Source of the DNA: an uncultured Clostridia bacterium
GTDB taxonomy: Bacteria; Bacillota; Clostridia; Oscillospirales; JAAYOS01
NCBI GenBank assembly: GCA_944386395.1
Contig: CALXAZ010000160.1
Coordinates: 1-10,385, forward strand
DNA: 10,385 nt
Reading direction: 5' to 3'
Positions 1 to 6,540 of the stretch are shown here, piece by piece. How positions within the stretch are numbered: position 1 is the first letter of the stretch; every line of letters begins with the position of its first letter. The notes beneath the pieces were generated by a model that was not told the origin of the DNA, ran no database searches, and was given only the letters and a program-made list of their open reading frames with translations. The position numbers were made by a program, and so were the translations under genes.

Positions 1-363
1 ATACTTACTGAAAAAAATGAATTTCTTGTTTACGGAGTGCAGACGATAGATGGGGTTGCTGTATATAACATTAACTATCAGATGTACTTCGACTCGGAGG
101 GAATGTTCCGGTTTGAGGGTTCGCGTATATTTGGAGAGGTCTATATCTGCTCAGATGTACCATCAAAGTCCGCTTCTGCGGCGCTGCTTGTGTTTGCGGA
201 CGATATGGAAGGAGGATGTGAGATAACCGACCTGGAGCTGGGATATGCAGCTTCTTTATCGGCGCCGGGATATACGAGATTTTCCCCTGTGTGGCAGATA
301 GAGCACAGCGGTGGGGTGACATATATAGATGCAATAACGCTCGAGATATTTTTAGAGCTGTAA
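1..363 (+). CDS. C-terminal fragment of a probable YycI/YycH-like WalRK regulatory protein (5' partial)
   Basis: The reading frame is open from base 1 to a TAA at 361-363, so this is the last 120 residues of a longer protein. A GTG at 37 could be read as a start but has no ribosome binding site, and the frame continues upstream of it. The end of the protein (PVWQIEHSGGVTYIDAITLEI) has the shape of a beta-hairpin seen at the end of YycI- and PepSY-like extracytoplasmic domains, where a phrase of the type 'AWRI...YYVNA..G' is common. Family membership is inferred from this faint resemblance and from context: walJ (yycJ) and rlmH, which follow walR-walK-yycH-yycI in Bacilli, lie downstream. YycH and YycI are membrane-anchored modulators of the wall-stress kinase WalK. 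No transmembrane segment or signal peptide is visible because the N-terminus is missing. It could instead be an unrelated secreted protein. Confidence 0.5.
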   Translation: MLTEKNEFLVYGVQTIDGVAVYNINYQMYFDSEGMFRFEGSRIFGEVYICSDVPSKSASAALLVFADDMEGGCEITDLELGYAASLSAPGYTRFSPVWQIEHSGGVTYIDAITLEIFLEL

Positions 364-380
364 TACTGGTTTACATAAAA

Positions 381-394
381 AGTACATATGTACT
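381..394. repeat. 14-base perfect palindrome (possible operator)
   Basis: AGTACATATGTACT reads the same on both strands and lies 17 bases after the stop codon of the upstream gene. On the - strand it is followed by a run of five T. The arms are short and AT-rich, so it would make a weak terminator. A dimeric regulator site is an alternative. No function can be assigned from sequence alone. Confidence 0.4.
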
Positions 395-466
395 GATAAA
401 AAGCATATTTTGAGATCATACGTGTATGTTGTCAGCTATTTTTATTCTTTTTAAGTAATATTTGGC

Positions 467-494
467 TTGAATATTCTGCCGTATATGCTATAAT
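467..494 (+). promoter_or_regulatory. Extended -10 sigma-A-type promoter for the murA operon
   Basis: The -10 hexamer TATAAT (489-494) is a perfect consensus and is preceded by TGC, giving an extended -10 (486-494). A -35-like TTGAAT lies at 467-472 with a 16-base spacer; the offset reading CTTGAA at 466-471 gives 17 bases. Predicted transcription start is about 500-502. It points at murA and probably drives the whole run to 7494, since no other good promoter was seen inside that run. Confidence 0.75.
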
Positions 495-507
495 ATCGAA
501 TAGCGAC

Positions 508-599
508 CTTAAATTTGAGCGTTCAAATTTCCGGTTTAGGCAGAGTGCAACGGTGACATAATACAATCGTTGAAAGCTTGATGGACGGGTGGATTTAAG
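508..599 (+). other. Candidate structured 5' leader RNA of the murA operon
   Basis: Just after the predicted start site, CTTAAATTT (508-516) can pair with GGATTTAAG (591-599): seven Watson-Crick and two G-U pairs. Inside, CAACG (548-552) can pair with CGTTG (568-572). A competing hairpin joins AAATTTGA (511-518) and TCAAATTT (523-530) across a four-base loop and would exclude the long-range pairing. Mutually exclusive folds are typical of switching leaders, but AT-rich DNA yields such pairings by chance. I compared it by eye with common riboswitch classes (c-di-GMP, ydaO, fluoride, ZTP, T-box) and recognised none. The 511-530 palindrome could equally be a DNA operator at the promoter. Confidence 0.35.
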
Positions 600-763
600 A
601 AATATTGGATTTTAAAATTTCAAAGAATCATCTGATATATAAATATGGGCTTTTACACACTATATATACAAATACATGACATATCCCAGACTGGACCTCA
701 GGGTTTCAGCAAAGCAGGATGCCTGCAAGAGGATACACAGAGTCACGAAAGGTATGATAGGTA

Positions 764-2056
764 ATGACAAAATATGTTATCAATGGAGGAAGGCAGCTCA
801 GGGGCTCAGTATCTATAAGTGGAGCAAAAAATGCAGCGCTGCCGATAATTGCAGGAGCTCTTCTTGCAAATGATGTTTGCCGTATCGAAAATGTTCCTAA
901 GATAAGTGATGTTACTTTGATGCTCGAGGTTATCAGGGGTCTTGGTGCAAAGGTCAGGCTGATAAACAAGAGCACTGTAGAAATAGATTCCAGAGGCGTG
1001 CGAGATATCCCGGCTGATGACGATGCCATGCGTGAAATGCGAGCCTCATATTATATGATAGGCGTGATGCTGGGGAGATTTGGACATGCTGTGGCAGCAA
1101 TGCCGGGAGGATGCGATCTCGGAGTTCGCCCGATAGATCGCCATATTAAGGGGTTTGAAGCTCTCGGAGCCGATGTAGAAGTTAATGGAGGGCGTGTATA
1201 CGCATCGGCGAAAGGTGGGCGTCTTGTTGGGGCAAAGGTGTATTTCGACGATATAAGCGTTGGAGCCACGATAAATGTTATGCTTGCAGCGGTACTTGCC
1301 GAGGGGCAAACTGTAATAGAAAATTCTGCCAAGGAGCCGCATATAGTTGACCTGGCGAACTTTCTTAACAGTATGGGTGCTGATATAAAGGGAGCGGGCA
1401 CCGATGTGATACGTATACGTGGAGTAGAAAGTCTGCGTGGAGTAACTTATAGTATTATCCCAGACCAGATAGAGGCGGGAACATTTATGGCTGCTGTTGC
1501 CGCGACAGGCGGGGAAATAATGATAAAAAACGTAATACCAAAGCATCTAGAGTGCATAGCTGTAAAGTTTGAGGAAATGGGAGTCGAGTTTGAGAAAGGC
1601 GACGAATATATGCTTGTCAGAAGGACGGGGAAGCTGGAGTCGACAAACGTAAGGACGCTGCCGTATCCGGGTTTTCCGACAGACATGCAGCCGCAGATAT
1701 CAGCTGTGCTCTGCATCTCGGAGGGCACATCGATGATAACAGAGGGTATATACGATAACCGCTTTAAATATATGGACGAGCTGAAGAGAATGGGTGCCAA
1801 GGTACAGGTGGATGGAAAGGTTGCCGTAATTGAAGGAGTGAAAAAGCTTACAGGGGCAAAGCTTCGGGCAAGCGACCTGAGGGCGGGTGCTGCTCTTGTA
1901 ATAGCTGGGCTGTGCGCTGATGGGTGCACTGAGATAAGGAACGTTCATTTTACAGAGAGAGGATACGAGGATATAATCTCAAAATTCAAGGGGCTGGGTG
2001 CTGATATCGAGCGAGTTGAGCTTGTAGAGCAGGACGAAATGGCGGACGTAGGTTAG
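764..2056 (+). CDS. murA: UDP-N-acetylglucosamine 1-carboxyvinyltransferase MurA
   Basis: MurA catalyses the first committed step of peptidoglycan synthesis in the cytoplasm, transferring enolpyruvate from phosphoenolpyruvate to UDP-GlcNAc; it is the fosfomycin target. At 430 residues the protein is close to the usual 417-435. The N-terminal GAKNA motif places the substrate-binding lysine at 22. MRAS places the conserved arginine at 93, and the PGGC loop carries the catalytic, fosfomycin-reactive cysteine at 117, so fosfomycin sensitivity at this residue is predicted. FPTDMQ holds the catalytic aspartate at 307, and DLRAG the conserved arginine at 373. The start ATG at 764 gives the typical MurA N-terminus, with AAAGG at 748-752 as a modest ribosome binding site. 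It is the first gene of the run and is followed after 20 bases by walJ. Many Firmicutes carry two MurA paralogues; which one this is cannot be told here. Confidence 0.97.
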   Translation: MTKYVINGGRQLRGSVSISGAKNAALPIIAGALLANDVCRIENVPKISDVTLMLEVIRGLGAKVRLINKSTVEIDSRGVRDIPADDDAMREMRASYYMIGVMLGRFGHAVAAMPGGCDLGVRPIDRHIKGFEALGADVEVNGGRVYASAKGGRLVGAKVYFDDISVGATINVMLAAVLAEGQTVIENSAKEPHIVDLANFLNSMGADIKGAGTDVIRIRGVESLRGVTYSIIPDQIEAGTFMAAVAATGGEIMIKNVIPKHLECIAVKFEEMGVEFEKGDEYMLVRRTGKLESTNVRTLPYPGFPTDMQPQISAVLCISEGTSMITEGIYDNRFKYMDELKRMGAKVQVDGKVAVIEGVKKLTGAKLRASDLRAGAALVIAGLCADGCTEIRNVHFTERGYEDIISKFKGLGADIERVELVEQDEMADVG

Positions 2057-2076
2057 TGGTTTAGAAGGAGCGGAAA

Positions 2077-2865
2077 ATGCCTTTTTTAACAACTATTGCA
2101 AGCGGTTCTTCTGGGAATTGTGCTGTTCTTTCTGATGGGAAAACGCATATATTGATAGATGCGGGTGTTTCGGCAAGGAGGATAACGGCGGGACTGAGGG
2201 AATATGGTATACGCCCTGGAGAGCTTGCGGGTGTGCTTATAACACATGAGCATATAGACCATGTCAAGGGGCTTTCTGTACTTTATAAGCAGATAAAGGC
2301 GCCGCTTTATATGAGCAGAGGGACTGCAAACGGGGTTTTAGAAAAAGCTCCGTGTTTACATAATTATTTTTCGGAGATAGCGGCAGGGAGCAGCTTTGAG
2401 ATAGGAAACATAGGAATAGAGGCATTTGCAACGCCGCATGACACTCCGGAAAGTCTCGGATTTACGTTTTTTGTAGGTAAAAAGAAGCTTGGCTATGCAA
2501 CCGATCTTGGATGTGTGACGGAAGAGGTCAGGCAGTCGGTGGAAGGCTGCGATTGCCTGTTTATAGAGGCAAATCATGATCTTTTTTCATTGGTCAATGG
2601 ACCATATCCAGAGTACTTGAAACACAGGATTTTGAGCAGGAGAGGGCATCTTTCCAATATAGATTGTGCGGATCTGGTGAGGGATATAGTGAGCGGTGGA
2701 GCAAGACGGATAACCCTGTGCCATCTGAGCCGCGAGAATAATACACCCGCCCTTGCGGCAGACGAGATAAACGCTGCACTGAGCGAGCTTGGCGCGAGCC
2801 TTGAAGATGGGATAGAAGTGACGGTGGCGCCGCCGGATGGGGCTGATCGCCCATATAATTTTTAG
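2077..2865 (+). CDS. walJ: WalJ/YycJ family metallo-beta-lactamase-fold protein
   Basis: This 262-residue protein belongs to the YycJ/WalJ branch of the metallo-beta-lactamase fold, which has nuclease relatives and in Firmicutes usually sits at the end of the walRK operon. Visible motifs in order are SSGNC (11-15), the metal-binding HEHIDH (57-62, HxHxDH pattern), a histidine in PHD (121), ATDLG with the bridging aspartate at 143, EANHD (164-168), GHLSN (190-194) and CHLSRENN with a histidine at 216. All expected metal ligands appear intact. In B. subtilis and streptococci WalJ has been linked to coordination of division with replication and to wall homeostasis; the exact substrate is not settled. 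The ATG at 2077 has a strong GAAGGAG at 2064-2070. It lies between murA and rlmH, so probably translated from the same mRNA. Confidence 0.9.
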   Translation: MPFLTTIASGSSGNCAVLSDGKTHILIDAGVSARRITAGLREYGIRPGELAGVLITHEHIDHVKGLSVLYKQIKAPLYMSRGTANGVLEKAPCLHNYFSEIAAGSSFEIGNIGIEAFATPHDTPESLGFTFFVGKKKLGYATDLGCVTEEVRQSVEGCDCLFIEANHDLFSLVNGPYPEYLKHRILSRRGHLSNIDCADLVRDIVSGGARRITLCHLSRENNTPALAADEINAALSELGASLEDGIEVTVAPPDGADRPYNF

Positions 2866-2873
2866 GAGACATA

Positions 2874-3350
2874 ATGATTTGGGTTAACATAATATGCGTC
2901 GGCAAAATGAAAGAGAAGTATTATATCGCTGCCGCGGCAGAGTATGAGAAGAGGCTCGGCGCATATTGCAGGCTTACAATTACAGAGATTCCGGAAACGC
3001 AGCTTCCAAAGGAACCGTCCGGCGCAGAGATCTCCGCAGCACTTGAGGCAGAGGCCCGCCGGATGGAAATACCTGAGAGGGCTGCGGTTTTTGCTTTATG
3101 TGTAGAAGGGCGACAGATGTCATCAGAAAAGCTGGCAGAGAACCTTTTGGCAATAGCATCGAGGGGAATATCCCGGCTGGTATTTATAATCGGGGGTTCA
3201 AACGGGCTTGCAGAGAGGATAAAGGATCGGGCGGATTACAGGCTGTCGATGTCTGAGATGACATTTCCTCATCATCTTGCAAGGGTAATGCTGCTGGAGC
3301 AGATATACCGTGCGTTCAATATAAGCGAAGGCGGAAAATATCACAAATAG
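2874..3350 (+). CDS. rlmH: 23S rRNA (pseudouridine1915-N3)-methyltransferase RlmH
   Basis: RlmH is a SPOUT-class methyltransferase that uses S-adenosylmethionine to methylate N3 of pseudouridine 1915 in helix 69 of 23S rRNA on assembled 70S ribosomes. The 158-residue length matches the family (155-160). Diagnostic motifs are LCVEGR (75-80), the IIGGSNG loop that forms part of the knotted cofactor site (105-111), and the conserved C-terminal block (124-158) with MTFPHHLARVMLLEQIYRA and the terminal YHK. The end reads SEGGKYHK where many homologues have GxPYHK. The ATG at 2874 is eight bases after the walJ stop and the AGGAG of its ribosome binding site (2864-2868) overlaps that stop, suggesting translational coupling. 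The walJ-rlmH adjacency fits the conserved Firmicutes arrangement. Confidence 0.97.
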   Translation: MIWVNIICVGKMKEKYYIAAAAEYEKRLGAYCRLTITEIPETQLPKEPSGAEISAALEAEARRMEIPERAAVFALCVEGRQMSSEKLAENLLAIASRGISRLVFIIGGSNGLAERIKDRADYRLSMSEMTFPHHLARVMLLEQIYRAFNISEGGKYHK

Positions 3351-3367
3351 TATATAGGTGGGATAAA

Positions 3368-3829
3368 ATGATTGCTGTTATAACAAGGGTAAAGAGTGCC
3401 TCGGTGACAATAGGCGGTGAGACCAGAGCGTATATAGGGAGAGGCTTCCTTGTGCTTTTGGGGGTTGTGCCGGGCGACAGGGAGAGTGAAGCTGAATACC
3501 TTGCGGGCAAGGTAACGGGCTTGCGCGTATTTGAAGATGAGGCGGGAAAGATGAACCTGTCGCTAGACGACGTCAAAGGGGCGATGATAGTGGTGTCGAA
3601 CTTTACTCTTGCGGCTGATTGCAGCCATGGGCGGCGCCCGTCCTTTACTGGAGCGGCGGGTCCCGAGGTAGCAGAGCCGCTCTATGAAAAATTTGTAGAG
3701 CTTTGCCGCGCGGGTGACCGAGAAGTGCAGACGGGGGTTTTTGGTGCGGATATGGCAGTTTCATCGATAAATGACGGACCGGTGACGATAATCATGGACA
3801 CTGAGAAAATGATGAAAAGGAACAGATAG
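3368..3829 (+). CDS. dtd: D-aminoacyl-tRNA deacylase DTD
   Basis: DTD hydrolyses D-amino acids, and glycine misattached to tRNA-Ala, from tRNA in the cytoplasm, protecting translation fidelity. At 153 residues it has the normal family length and starts with the usual M-x-A-V-I-T-R-V. Two defining motifs are visible: SNFTLAAD followed by GRRPSF (77-93), and NDGPVT (135-140), which carries the Gly-cisPro pair (137-138) that enforces chiral rejection. The first motif is normally SQxTL; here residue 78 is Asn instead of Gln, a conservative change. AGGTGGGA (3356-3363) serves the ATG at 3368, 17 bases after rlmH. The placement between rlmH and other genes suggests co-expression with ribosome maintenance. 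Confidence 0.96.
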   Translation: MIAVITRVKSASVTIGGETRAYIGRGFLVLLGVVPGDRESEAEYLAGKVTGLRVFEDEAGKMNLSLDDVKGAMIVVSNFTLAADCSHGRRPSFTGAAGPEVAEPLYEKFVELCRAGDREVQTGVFGADMAVSSINDGPVTIIMDTEKMMKRNR

Positions 3830-3841
3830 GGAGCTTTAAAG

Positions 3842-4366
3842 ATGGATGCTAAGTTTGAGGTGAAGACCGCATACAACAAAACGGTGTATCTTGCGTTTGC
3901 AAAAATGATGTACAGACATCAGGGAAAGATAGCGGCGACGATACTCTGTGCGATAGGGGGAGCGGCAGCTGTGTATGGAATATACGGGTTTGCCGCTGTG
4001 GGATACAGCAAAAATTATCTGCTTGCAGCGGCAGTGTCAATATTTGCGTTTGCGGTGCATTTTGCTGGATACAAGATCTCTGCTCAGATGATGATGGGAC
4101 GGGCCGAGGTGAGGAGAAACCCGCTCAGGCTTGACTTTATGTTTGACAAAGACGGGATAACAATAAGGGGCAAACAGGGCGAGGACAGGCAGCTCTACTC
4201 GGCGATAACCGAGGTCGTTGAGACAAAGCTTTTTTATTTTTTGTTTGTAACAAAGCAGCTTTGCTATATAGTGCCAAAGCCGCACTTTAAGAAGGGGAGC
4301 CCTGAGAAATTCAGGGCGTTTATCGAAAAAAAGACGGGGAAAACCGCTGTATATTGCAAAATTTAG
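3842..4366 (+). CDS. YcxB-like small membrane protein, function unknown
   Basis: The protein is 174 residues with a short N-terminal cytoplasmic part containing FEVKTAYN (5-12), two predicted membrane segments (about 29-54 and 58-77), and a soluble C-terminal half with FDKDGITI (101-108), a Ser/Ala/Ile-containing stretch around 120-126, an aromatic-rich FYFLFVTKQLCYIVPK stretch and an alternating hydrophobic pattern. This architecture, with two helices followed by a small beta-rich domain of the 'F..dgi.i..... y..I..v.e....y.l......yiiPK' kind, is that of YcxB-like proteins, whose function is unknown. I assign the family from pattern only. The GGGAG at 3829-3833 overlaps the dtd stop region and supports the ATG at 3842. 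Its stop is eight bases before the next start. Confidence 0.7.
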   Translation: MDAKFEVKTAYNKTVYLAFAKMMYRHQGKIAATILCAIGGAAAVYGIYGFAAVGYSKNYLLAAAVSIFAFAVHFAGYKISAQMMMGRAEVRRNPLRLDFMFDKDGITIRGKQGEDRQLYSAITEVVETKLFYFLFVTKQLCYIVPKPHFKKGSPEKFRAFIEKKTGKTAVYCKI

Positions 4367-4374
4367 GAGGGAAT

Positions 4375-5028
4375 ATGCTTCGTATAGATAGATATGTTGT
4401 AGGGGTAGGCGCAGCAAATTGCTATATTGTCTACGATGAGAGCCTGGAGGCGGTCATGGTGGACCCGGGCGGGGACGAGGAACGTCTGCTCGGTGTCATT
4501 TCAGAGAAAGGGCTGAAGCTAAAGTATATAATGCTTACGCATGGGCATTTTGACCATATAATGGGGGTACACGGGATAAAAGCGTCCACAGGGGCGGAAA
4601 TAATCATTGCAGGAGGGGACGCCGGATGCCTTGAAAGCCCGGAAAGCTCGCTTGCAGGCAGGGTACACCTCGAGCTTGTGCCCGAGAAACCGGACCATAT
4701 CGCCCAGGACGGCAGCCGGTATACAGCCGGAGGGCTTGAGTTTGAATATATTCTCACTCCTGGACACACCAAAGGTTCGGCCGTCATACGCTGTGGGCAG
4801 ACCCTTTTTACTGGGGATACTCTTTTTGCGGGGGATTGCGGGAGGTGTGATCTTCCCGGAGGGAGCTACACTGAAATGCTGAATTCTCTTGAAAGGTTGT
4901 ACCAGCTTGAAGGGGATTATGACGTGCTGCCAGGTCACGATGAGGGGACGACCCTTGAAACCGAGCGCAGAAGAAACCGAAATATGTTGCAGGCGCATGC
5001 GTATGCGTGCGGAGAAGAAATATTCTAG
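4375..5028 (+). CDS. Glyoxalase II-like metallo-beta-lactamase-fold hydrolase
   Basis: This 217-residue cytoplasmic protein is of the short glyoxalase II-like type (YcbL/YqgX-like), which lacks the C-terminal substrate domain of true glyoxalase II. Motifs: NCYIV (15-19) and VDPGG (29-33) at the N-terminus; the metal-binding THGHFDH with His56, His58, Asp60 and His61; TPGHTKGS with His131; TGDTLFAGDCGRCDLPGG with the bridging Asp148; and LPGHDEGTTLETERRRN with His188. The full set of ligands for two metal ions is present. Substrate is unknown; thioesters such as hydroxyacylglutathione or bacillithiol-type analogues are the usual guess. The ATG at 4375 follows a perfect AGGAGG (4365-4370). A TTG at 4354 in the same frame lies inside the previous gene and is rejected as start. 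It is the second protein of this fold in the run. Confidence 0.92.
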   Translation: MLRIDRYVVGVGAANCYIVYDESLEAVMVDPGGDEERLLGVISEKGLKLKYIMLTHGHFDHIMGVHGIKASTGAEIIIAGGDAGCLESPESSLAGRVHLELVPEKPDHIAQDGSRYTAGGLEFEYILTPGHTKGSAVIRCGQTLFTGDTLFAGDCGRCDLPGGSYTEMLNSLERLYQLEGDYDVLPGHDEGTTLETERRRNRNMLQAHAYACGEEIF

Positions 5029-5051
5029 GACAACGGTATTTTGGAGGAAAT

Positions 5052-6521
5052 ATGAAGCTTATTTTTGAGGGACATGACTATAAGTACGCGCTTGAGCAGA
5101 CGGTGGTTGCCCTGTTTGGTGAAAAGGCGGGAGCTGAGGACGGGGACGAGCTTGTTTCTTGCCTGAGCTTTGGGCAGAGGTACGCAACGGCATCCGCGAG
5201 GATAAAATACAAAGGCAGGGAGGCAAGAGCGTTTGCGCGTGCGGATATTCGAGGAGCTGACGAAAATGAGAGGACGCGCCTTTGTACACATGCCCTCAAG
5301 ATTGCCGCATTTAAAGCGGCGCGTGAGGTGACCGGGAGGAGCTATCCGTGGGGGGCTCTGACAGGAGTGCGCCCGGCAAAGCTGTTTGTCAGGTTTCTTG
5401 ACGGAGGGATGTCCCCATCGGAGACCTCCAGAATGATGGAGGACAGATATTTTGTGAGCCCGGAGAGGGTAAAGCTTGCAGAGGCTGCCGCGATATTCGG
5501 ACGTGAAGTGCGCAACTCGAGAAGAGAGGGAAGGCTGTCGGTATATATAGGGATACCGTTCTGCCCATCTAGATGCAGTTACTGCTCGTTTGTAAGCTCG
5601 GAGATAGGGCGTGCCTCGGCGCTTGTGGAGCCGTATATAGACGCTCTGTGCAGGGAGCTTGAGATAAAGGGGAATACCCTCAGGGAGCTGGGGATACAGG
5701 TTGATACGGCATACATCGGCGGTGGCACGCCCACCTCACTGTCAGCCAAGCAGCTTGGGCGTGTTATGGACAGCATAGCGCGCTTTCTACCAGTGGAGGG
5801 ACTGGAAGAATATACTGTTGAGGCAGGACGTCCCGATACGATAACCGAGGAGAAGCTGGGGGTCATAAGGGAGCATGGCGCCGGCAGGATAAGCATAAAC
5901 CCCCAGTCGATGATGGGAAAGGTTTTGGAGCTTTGTGGGAGACCGCATACTCCTGAGGATGTTATAGAGGCATATGAGATTGCACGAAGGGTGGGCTTCG
6001 GCTGTATCAATATGGATACGATAGCGGGGCTCCCTGGAGACTCGCCCGATGGCTTTGCGCATACGATAGAGGAGGTGCTGAGGCTAAATCCGGAGAATAT
6101 AACAGTACATACTCTGGCGCTGAAGCGCGGCTCGGACATAAAGAGCGGAGAAGCTTCTGCAGGAAATATTCCTGCGCCTGAAAATGTTGAGAGAATGCTG
6201 GACTTTGCTTTTCCTGCACTTTATAATAAAGGATATAATCCATATTATCTTTACAGGCAGAAATATATGGCAGCGTCGCTTGAAAATACCGGTTGGGCAA
6301 AGCCGGGAAGCGAGGGGATATACAATGTTTGCATCATGGAAGAATTTCAGACGATATTGTCCTTTGGCGCGGGAGCAGTAACGAAGCTTGTTGATGGAGC
6401 GAGAATAAAAAGGCTATCAAATAGCAAGTATCCGCGCGAGTATATAGCAGACAGGGAAAAAATCGAAAAAGATAATATAAAGCTGCGTGAATTTTTGTTA
6501 CAGATATCAGGGAAAATATGA
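5052..6521 (+). CDS. hemZ: HemZ-type radical SAM protein (coproporphyrinogen dehydrogenase family)
   Basis: The family is annotated as oxygen-independent coproporphyrinogen III dehydrogenase, which decarboxylates two propionates to vinyl groups in haem synthesis. Length is 489 residues, similar to B. subtilis HemZ (about 500). Residues 1-160 form the HemZ-specific N-terminal part, including SYPWGALTGVRPAK (97-110). The radical SAM core follows: YIGIPFCPSRCSYCSF with the iron-sulfur cysteines at 171, 175 and 178 (CxxxCxxC), GGGTPTSL (223-230), then SINPQSM, the CGRPHTPEDV segment and MDTIAGLPGD. The ATG at 5052 is preceded by GGAGG (5043-5047); the in-frame ATG at 5007 would overlap the previous gene and lacks a site. 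No other haem genes are in the window, and many gut Clostridia carry HemZ without a full haem pathway, so the actual reaction is uncertain. Confidence 0.92.
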   Translation: MKLIFEGHDYKYALEQTVVALFGEKAGAEDGDELVSCLSFGQRYATASARIKYKGREARAFARADIRGADENERTRLCTHALKIAAFKAAREVTGRSYPWGALTGVRPAKLFVRFLDGGMSPSETSRMMEDRYFVSPERVKLAEAAAIFGREVRNSRREGRLSVYIGIPFCPSRCSYCSFVSSEIGRASALVEPYIDALCRELEIKGNTLRELGIQVDTAYIGGGTPTSLSAKQLGRVMDSIARFLPVEGLEEYTVEAGRPDTITEEKLGVIREHGAGRISINPQSMMGKVLELCGRPHTPEDVIEAYEIARRVGFGCINMDTIAGLPGDSPDGFAHTIEEVLRLNPENITVHTLALKRGSDIKSGEASAGNIPAPENVERMLDFAFPALYNKGYNPYYLYRQKYMAASLENTGWAKPGSEGIYNVCIMEEFQTILSFGAGAVTKLVDGARIKRLSNSKYPREYIADREKIEKDNIKLREFLLQISGKI

Positions 6522-6540
6522 ACTGGAAAAGGAGGAGGAC

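Larger units (their letters stand above)
364..763 (+). other. 400-base intergenic region upstream of murA
   Basis: This AT-rich stretch has no convincing gene. It holds a 14-base perfect palindrome (381-394), a T-rich tract (437-452) that might end upstream transcription but lacks a strong hairpin, an extended -10 promoter (467-494), a set of potentially pairing segments (508-599), an AT-only palindrome (609-618) and a small GCAGG/CCTGC hairpin (714-726) shortly before the murA ribosome binding site. If transcription begins near 501, the murA leader is about 260 bases long. Confidence 0.7.

Noticed and set aside
417..452. Possible intrinsic terminator for the upstream gene (CATAC/GTATG followed by a T-rich tract)
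   Set aside because: The stem is only five AT-rich pairs with a two-base loop and is separated from the T-rich tract, so it is too weak to call.
581..598. Five-codon frame (MDGWI) in the murA leader, possible leader peptide
   Set aside because: There is no convincing binding site ahead of it and no run of one regulatory amino acid; short frames like this arise by chance.
676..873. 65-codon open frame overlapping the start of murA
   Set aside because: It has no ribosome binding site, overlaps murA by over 100 bases and its product shows no recognisable features; murA has a full-length match with the expected N-terminus.
4990..5011. GCATGC-rich alternating purine/pyrimidine stretch at the end of the metallohydrolase gene
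   Set aside because: It encodes the ordinary C-terminus (QAHAYACG) and its repetition is explained by codons GCG/CAT/GCG/TAT/GCG.
5007..5051. Earlier in-frame ATG for hemZ
   Set aside because: It would overlap the previous gene by 22 bases and lacks a binding site, while the ATG at 5052 has GGAGG at the right distance and a HemZ-like N-terminus.
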